Part shown: piece after piece, positions 60,262 through 64,000 of the stretch | How the letters are laid out: every line of letters starts with the position of its first letter | How positions within the stretch are numbered: the stretch's first letter is position 1 | Notes under the pieces: model-generated | Told to the model about the DNA's origin: nothing | Database searches by the model: none | What the model saw: only the letters and a program-made list of their open reading frames with translations | Position numbers and translations under genes: made by a program | Assembly: GCA_016800925.1 (NCBI GenBank) | Contig: JABCPU010000256.1 | Location: 1 to 64,000 of the forward strand | Length of the DNA stretch: 64,000 nucleotides | Direction of reading: 5' to 3' | DNA from: Suillus spraguei | Lineage: Eukaryota; Basidiomycota; Agaricomycetes; Boletales; Suillaceae

Positions 60262-60975
60262 TACAGCTAGATTTGACTCAAAATCTTTAACATGCCAAGG
60301 TATCGTAACAGTCCATAAAGTCCATCCGTTCCCTTCAATAGGTGCGCGATTCAGTTACAACACATCTAGAAGGAACATGATGCATGATTGCGGAAAGTGT
60401 TACGATAGCACCTGAGATCCTATTCTTCCTCATGAATTATCTCGTAGCTTACCACCCCGGCATCCTGGAGATAATAACATTTGTTTAACAGTCTCAGTTA
60501 CACCATTGCTCATAGACACCTCAAGTGGTTCAACTACTGTCACGAGAGCCAAAAAAACGAGAGAGGCCCATGGTTAGCTTGCTTGACATTATAAAAATTA
60601 ATCGAGGGGATGTGGTAGACTCACGCAATCGTGGAGAACTGAGCACTGCGTGTAAATGCTTCTTAGTTATGCTTCCTTTGTCCTCAAATCAGATAGTGAT
60701 AACACCTCGGGAAGCTCGTAGGGTAGGACACTAGGCGTCGTCAGTCCAATGTTGGGCAGTTAAACGACAGGGCGAAATTTTCACCAAGGACAGACACTCA
60801 AATACCGCCGTATAGGATCAGGTGCGGGTATAAAATGGTATATTTTAAGGAGAGTTGTTTGTCGGATAGAATCTCAATTGTTCTGTGCTGACTCTGCCAT
60901 ACAGGGGCTTATCCGCTTTTGGACGGTCGTATTTTCTTTTTGACGTCGTTCCTCGCAACTCTTGCTTTCGGCTAC
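60262..60975. other. Intergenic region before the helicase gene
   Basis: The first 60 bases continue the LTR-like flank also seen after G2. No gene seen; the last 150 bases are the presumed promoter of the helicase gene. Confidence 0.45.
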
Positions 60976-63187
60976 ATGGCATCCTTGTTGGCCCTACGCC
61001 AGCTTCTTGGTCCTGGGAGCTCAGAGATCACTTCATCTCAGTTCCACACCTCATCTGTCGTGTTGGCTCAATTACGTAGAAAATCCAAGAAACCGAATGG
61101 CAAACCATGTAAGTCTGATTTCGACACTCTTGCATGACATGGACACGAATTTGCTTTCTTTCACTAGCCTCTCCACCACGCACAGGTCTTGCGGAATCAC
61201 TCCAGCCAACAGGCAAAGCAAAGAGGCTGGGAAAGCTCGAGATAGCACCAGGACGTCCGGAATTCAAGCGTGATGCCGTCCCGCATGAAGGTCTCGCGCC
61301 GCGACAACGCGAGAGCCCACCTAGGCGGAGGACGACTTCTGAATCAAGATCTATTCCAAGGCGCCGTGCACCAAACGACGATGCGGATGCTGAGACTCAG
61401 GTCAAGAATTGGGCTATTAAAGCTCACTCTGAACGTGTAGATAGGCGCAAGGCTATAGCACGTCAACCGCCCATGCCTCAAGTCAATCCCTTGGAAGAGG
61501 AGTTCGATCTGTCTGCACCAGCTGCTTCCTCAAGCAAGGATCTTCCCACTCGGTTCTCTTCTCCGCCCTTGATGCCTGGGCTGTTGCAAAGTTTACAAGA
61601 GACACTAGGAAAGGAAGCAAAGCCAACTGCTATTCAAGCGTCGTCGATGAAGCATTTATTCAAGGAACACGCGGAAGGTGAGAAGTACAAGGAGTTCCTT
61701 CTTGCTAGCGAGACAGGGTCGGGCAAGTCGATAGCATACCTCCTCCCGGTACTTCAGGATCTCAAACGCACAGAGCACGAACAGTCAGACGCTGTCACCC
61801 ACCATTCATCTCGCAAGCCTTTGAATCCACGTGCACTCGTACTTGCGCCTACGCATGAACTCACTCGCCAACTTGCAAGCTTCGCGAAGAACTTGTCCCA
61901 TGTCATTAAATTGCGTGTCATGTGCGCTAGCAAGGCTAATACGCCTAGTACAGCCAAGTCCAGTGGAACGGCTTCGAAAATGAAAGGAAAATTCGAGGAC
62001 GCTGGTGCTGCAAGTGACGCTGAGTTCGTCATCTCAAAAACTTCTCGTGGGTCGAGACCAGTAGACCTATTGGTGGGTACACCGATGAAACTTCTTGAGA
62101 TGGAGCGCGGGAGAGGCTGGAACTGGGAAGAACGGGCGAGAGAGCGAGCAATGAGGATAGGGAAGACAAAATCCGAAGAGCCTGAAGATGTAAAGGAAGA
62201 AGACGGGGGTAACAAAGAATCACCGCGAGAGTTCTGGGTTGATGAACCCGAGATGGGCTTGGAGAACGTGCAGTGGGTGATTGTAGATGAGGCAGACGTC
62301 CTGTTCGGTGTGTGTTCAATTCAAGCTATGCACATGTTTACTAACACAACGTAGATCCGGACTTCCAAGAATCTACTCGCATGCTCCTTGCTGATATTGC
62401 TGCAGCGCGTGGTTCCCCTGTGCCAGTAATTCCTTCTTCGGCCTTATCCTCGACTTCTGATTCAGAAGCGACAGCTGCATCCATCCAATCAATTTCCTAC
62501 CCGTTCAACTTTGTTCTCACTAGTGCAACAATCCCCACATCTCTTGCTACCTACCTTTCAAACTACCACCCATCCCTCACCCGCCTCGCATCCCCACGGC
62601 TGCATCACCTCCCTCCAACCCTTCGCACAGAGCATGCGTCATGGACAGGTGGAAACAAGAACTCAGATATCGAACGTCGCATCCGTCGGGTATGGGCCGA
62701 AGATGCTCTCGTGCACTCCAAGACCGCGACTGATCCCGGCCCCATCAAACTCTCCAAACTCCTCGTCTTCTGCAACAAACGCAGCAAAGTCGAGCAGCTC
62801 GCTGCATTCCTCGACGGTCGCGGTATCAAATGTGTCGCGCTCACTGGTGGTGCAGAAGCGCGCAAACGCGGGTCGAATCACCATCTTGATGGGTTCTTGA
62901 AGACGGGTGGACCTGTGCCGACGGGTCCGGGCGTGTGTGATCCGGCTCAGACGCCTCATGTGCTTGTTACGACTTCGCTTCTTTCCCGTGGGCTGGATTT
63001 TTCGCCGATGATTAAGCATGTGTTCATTGTTGATGAGCCGAGGAATATGATTGATTTTTTGCATCGTGCTGGTCGTGCTGGTCGCGCGGGGGAAGCGGGG
63101 AAGGTGGTGGTGTTTGGGAGGGCGAAAGGGAGGGGTAGTGGGCGGACGGAGGAGGTTAAACAGAAGGTTAGGGCTGTTACTAGATAG
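60976..63187 (+). CDS. MRH4: Mitochondrial DEAD-box RNA helicase (MRH4 type)
   Basis: ATP-dependent RNA helicase needed for mitochondrial large-subunit ribosome assembly in yeast. Three exons (60976-61108, 61168-62307, 62355-63187) join to 701 residues. The N-terminus (MASLLALRQLLG, basic and Ser-rich) looks like a presequence. Helicase motifs follow in order: Q-motif region KPTAIQASSM, motif I ASETGSGKS, Ia LAPTHELTRQL, Ib GTPMKLLEM, II VDEADVLF, III TSATIP, IV LLVFCNKRSKVEQL, V VTTSLLSRGLDF and VI HRAGRAGRAGE. A charged insert sits between Ia and Ib, and another between I and Ia, as usual for Mrh4. The frame is intact, and the stop is followed by a plain 3' flank. Confidence 0.9.
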
Positions 63188-64000
63188 GTGGTAGTGGTGG
63201 TGGGTCGTTTAGGGACGCTACGGTTATTTCGACTGATGTTATGTGCATTATCCATAGGCGTCTGATAATCCCTACTCAAGTGCATATTGTGCCTTTTATA
63301 TGTGGCAACCGTCGTACATAGCGCAGAGCCAATGTTTTGCTTTGCTGAATTAACCTCTGGTCACAATCGGATTGCTACAGAAGTACGCTCAGGTTGAAAA
63401 AATTGCATCAAGAAATGTTAGAGGGGCGCTACTGGGGCCTGAGCAGTTGCTGCCGCGTCTGGTTGAGGTGAGTCTCTGAGATATGACTACCGTAAAGCCT
63501 TTTCCCCCTCGAGCTAACTGATCAGCCCCTTCCCAAAGAACGAAATTTCTTGTGAGGTGATACTGCACGTGTCTTTATAAATTCTAATCGGGGCTCACAA
63601 TGATAGTCCCTCCCGAAAATGATTATTCCTTGGCAACTCCAAATTGGTTTAAACGGTCGAATGTTCTGCATAGACACGATGTTCCTCTTCGAATGATATA
63701 TATTCTGAGATTGAATTTTCGGGAACAGTGTCAATATTAATGGGACGGCGACAACCTAGAAGGTGCTCGAATCAGTTTAGATCGACTGCTATCGAATATT
63801 CTGCATTGAAAAGCGGACACGATGCGTCGATGTTCCTCCCTCAGGGCAGGGTACATATATATTCTGAGACGGATAATAAATTTTTAGGTCTTCTGGGGCG
63901 TTGAAAGAGTCTTCTGAGACGTCAATATCAGAAGACTCTCGAAGATTCTATCACGGAATAAGTATTGACTTAATGTAGATGGGTCATATGGTGTCGGCCT
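63188..64000. other. 3' flank, weak tandem duplication
   Basis: Two similar stretches at about 63660-63740 and 63800-63890 share ACACGATG, GATGTTCCTC and ATATATTCTGAGA. No gene is supported before the window ends. Confidence 0.35.

Overview
The window reads as nuclear DNA of a mushroom-forming basidiomycete (Agaricomycetes). Almost every gene is cut by 45-70 nt introns with CTRAY-like branch sites. Gene content includes a DUF6535 protein, a Zn2Cys6 regulator with the fungal MHR region, a PIF1/Helitron remnant and large P-loop GTPases of a kind that is amplified in Agaricomycetes. No tRNA, rRNA or CRISPR was seen. Several otherwise clear genes carry single-base frame breaks, some in homopolymers. 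These may be assembly indels or real decay and cannot be told apart from one sequence.

Layout. 0-7 kb: a Helitron helicase tail, then a three-copy family of an unrecognised 8-9 exon gene. Two copies form a head-to-head inverted duplication (arms about 1.85 kb, spacer about 1 kb); the third has a nonsense codon and a deletion. 8-22 kb: housekeeping genes - mannose-1-phosphate guanylyltransferase with an added coiled-coil leader, a PAXX-like DNA-repair candidate, an MFS sugar transporter, an aldo/keto reductase, UCH37 and MED31 sharing a 118-bp divergent promoter, and an SLC35C2-like transporter. 22-33 kb: a Zn2Cys6 regulator, ATG5, and a DUF6535 membrane protein divergent from mitochondrial enoyl-CoA hydratase. 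33-59 kb: a cluster of five P-loop GTPase genes of two types, called here M (minus strand, M1 and M2) and G (plus strand, G1-G3), arranged as two divergent M-G pairs plus a tandem G, with transposon debris between. 60-64 kb: a clean 730-bp TIR element and an MRH4-type DEAD-box helicase.

The most striking observation lies in M1 and M2. Each holds a tandem array of about 69-bp units whose coding strand reads AG|NNN|GTNAGT in every unit: a 3' splice site, exactly three bases, then a 5' splice site, with a CTGAT branch-like motif about 27 nt before the AG. The flanking exons of both genes enter and leave the array in phase 0. If spliced as drawn, each unit contributes one single-codon micro-exon, about 45 in M1 and 31 in M2. 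In M2 thirty 66-nt introns are almost identical while the three exon bases alternate among GAA, AGA, TTT and GAC. In M1 the introns have diverged and spacing is no longer a multiple of three, yet the splice signals persist and no micro-exon is a stop codon. This looks like a one-residue-per-exon hypervariable segment. RNA evidence is needed to choose between this and a spliced-out intronic minisatellite.
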